From the NCBI GenBank assembly GCA_965205365.1, contig CBDBGT010000011.1:496001-560000 (forward strand): 64,000 nucleotides of DNA. The letters run 5' to 3'. The notes under the pieces are model-generated. The model was not told where the DNA came from. It saw only the letters and a program-made list of their open reading frames with translations, and ran no database searches. Position numbers and translations under genes: made by a program. This DNA is from JALZUR01 sp965205365. Lineage in GTDB: Bacteria > Bdellovibrionota > Bdellovibrionia > Bdellovibrionales > UBA1609. Below, piece by piece: positions 63,685 through 64,000 of this stretch; position 1 is the first letter of the stretch, and the number at the start of each line of letters is the position of its first letter.

Positions 63685-64000
63685 AAAATTTTCCGCTTAT
63701 CTTTCCAACGAATTTTTGAGAGAAAAATGTGGAATTGGACCTGATGATGTGAAGACTTATGTGAGTAAAACATGTGTGACAGATTTGAGAGAAACGGCTA
63801 ACTGGACCTCCCCAAACATATGCAAAGAACAAGCTTTAAAAGATATAAACACTGCTGCAAGCTGTACGCGCTCTTTGAAAACAAAACAAACATACAATTT
63901 AAATATGTCAAGTTTAAAAGCTCAATCAGTAGACATTAAAAAAAAGCAAGATGAAAGAAAGGCAAGGGAAGCAAAATTTAAAAGAGATTTAGAAAATATT
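63685..64000 (+). CDS. Partial protein of unknown function, leaving by the right edge
   Basis: A plus-strand frame is open from the IS3-family element's edge to the end of the window (phase: CTT TCC AAC, about 105 codons). It reads FSAYLSNEFLREKCGIGPDD, TYVSKTCVTDLRETANWTSP and ends in a charged, coiled-coil-like KKKQDERKAREAKFKRDL. Three or four cysteines suggest an exported protein. The true N-terminus was probably removed or displaced by the IS. No family recognised. Confidence 0.5.

Noticed and set aside
1..64000. DGR reverse transcriptase, tRNA or rRNA genes within the window
   Set aside because: I looked for RT motifs in all long open frames and for obvious structural RNA genes and found none; a systematic search was not possible.

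Overview
This is an AT-rich Gram-negative bacterial chromosome segment. The best guess is a member of the Bdellovibrionota (predatory or predator-related 'delta-like' proteobacteria). That placement is inference: it rests on the long secreted tail-fibre-like proteins with an FQGQI...PNG N-terminal module, lipoproteins with animal-like TSP1 repeats, a TadG-like operon with Cys-rich secreted partners, and the mix of metabolic genes. No rRNA, tRNA, CRISPR array or phage morphogenesis block was recognised.

Layout. 1-600: start of an M16 metalloprotease lipoprotein, leaving by the left edge. 900-4530: accessory stretch with decayed IS5/IS427 and IS110 relics and two small secreted proteins, one built of CNVHGC repeats. 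4.5-11.9 kb: housekeeping block with a small thioredoxin-like protein, an RluA-family pseudouridine synthase, ETF-ubiquinone oxidoreductase, an Nfu Fe-S carrier, PdxH, an FKBP lipoprotein, CtaA and MsrAB. 11.9-17.1 kb: IS982 and IS66 scars around the first copy of a 1249-residue secreted protein. 17.1-28.5 kb: a secreted thiol-hydrolase-like protein, 5-oxoprolinase, then a rightward run of CdsA-like, PlsC-like, KorA, KorB, MBL hydrolase and NhaA. 28.6-32.5 kb: second copy of the 1249-residue gene. 32.5-38 kb: decayed region with an intact IS3 inserted in a nucleotidyltransferase-like gene, a Uma2 nuclease, a prepilin relic and a third, promoter-only relic of the long repeat. 38-48.3 kb: RNA helicase, ruvC-ruvA-ruvB, PspC protein, a duplicated secreted domain protein, FadE and a UMF1 transporter. 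48.5-54.9 kb: TadG-like three-gene operon, a secreted protein and a HAD hydrolase. 55-64 kb: intact ISL3, a TSP1-vWA lipoprotein followed by a pseudopilin-like protein, a phosphothreonine-lyase-like gene split by an intact IS982, an intact IS3-family element, and a partial gene leaving by the right edge.

Main discovery candidate. The two 1249-residue proteins end in a DUF1566/Lcl_C-type (C-type-lectin-like) domain. Over the last roughly 1.1 kb of coding sequence the copies look identical except for five substitutions clustered in about 61 nt at the very C-terminus. The variable codons lie among AAC-rich codons, the local base composition is G+C-richer than the rest of the gene, and two hairpins follow directly. 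This is what the variable repeat of a diversity-generating retroelement (DGR) looks like. No reverse transcriptase or template repeat is visible in this window, so the machinery would have to act from elsewhere in the genome.

Mobile elements. Four IS look intact (IS3 at 34.8 kb, ISL3 at 55.0 kb, IS982 at 60.9 kb, IS3-family at 62.0 kb). Target duplications are readable for the first three. At least five more are decayed. Two insertions can be undone on paper to restore the reading frame of the gene they hit.
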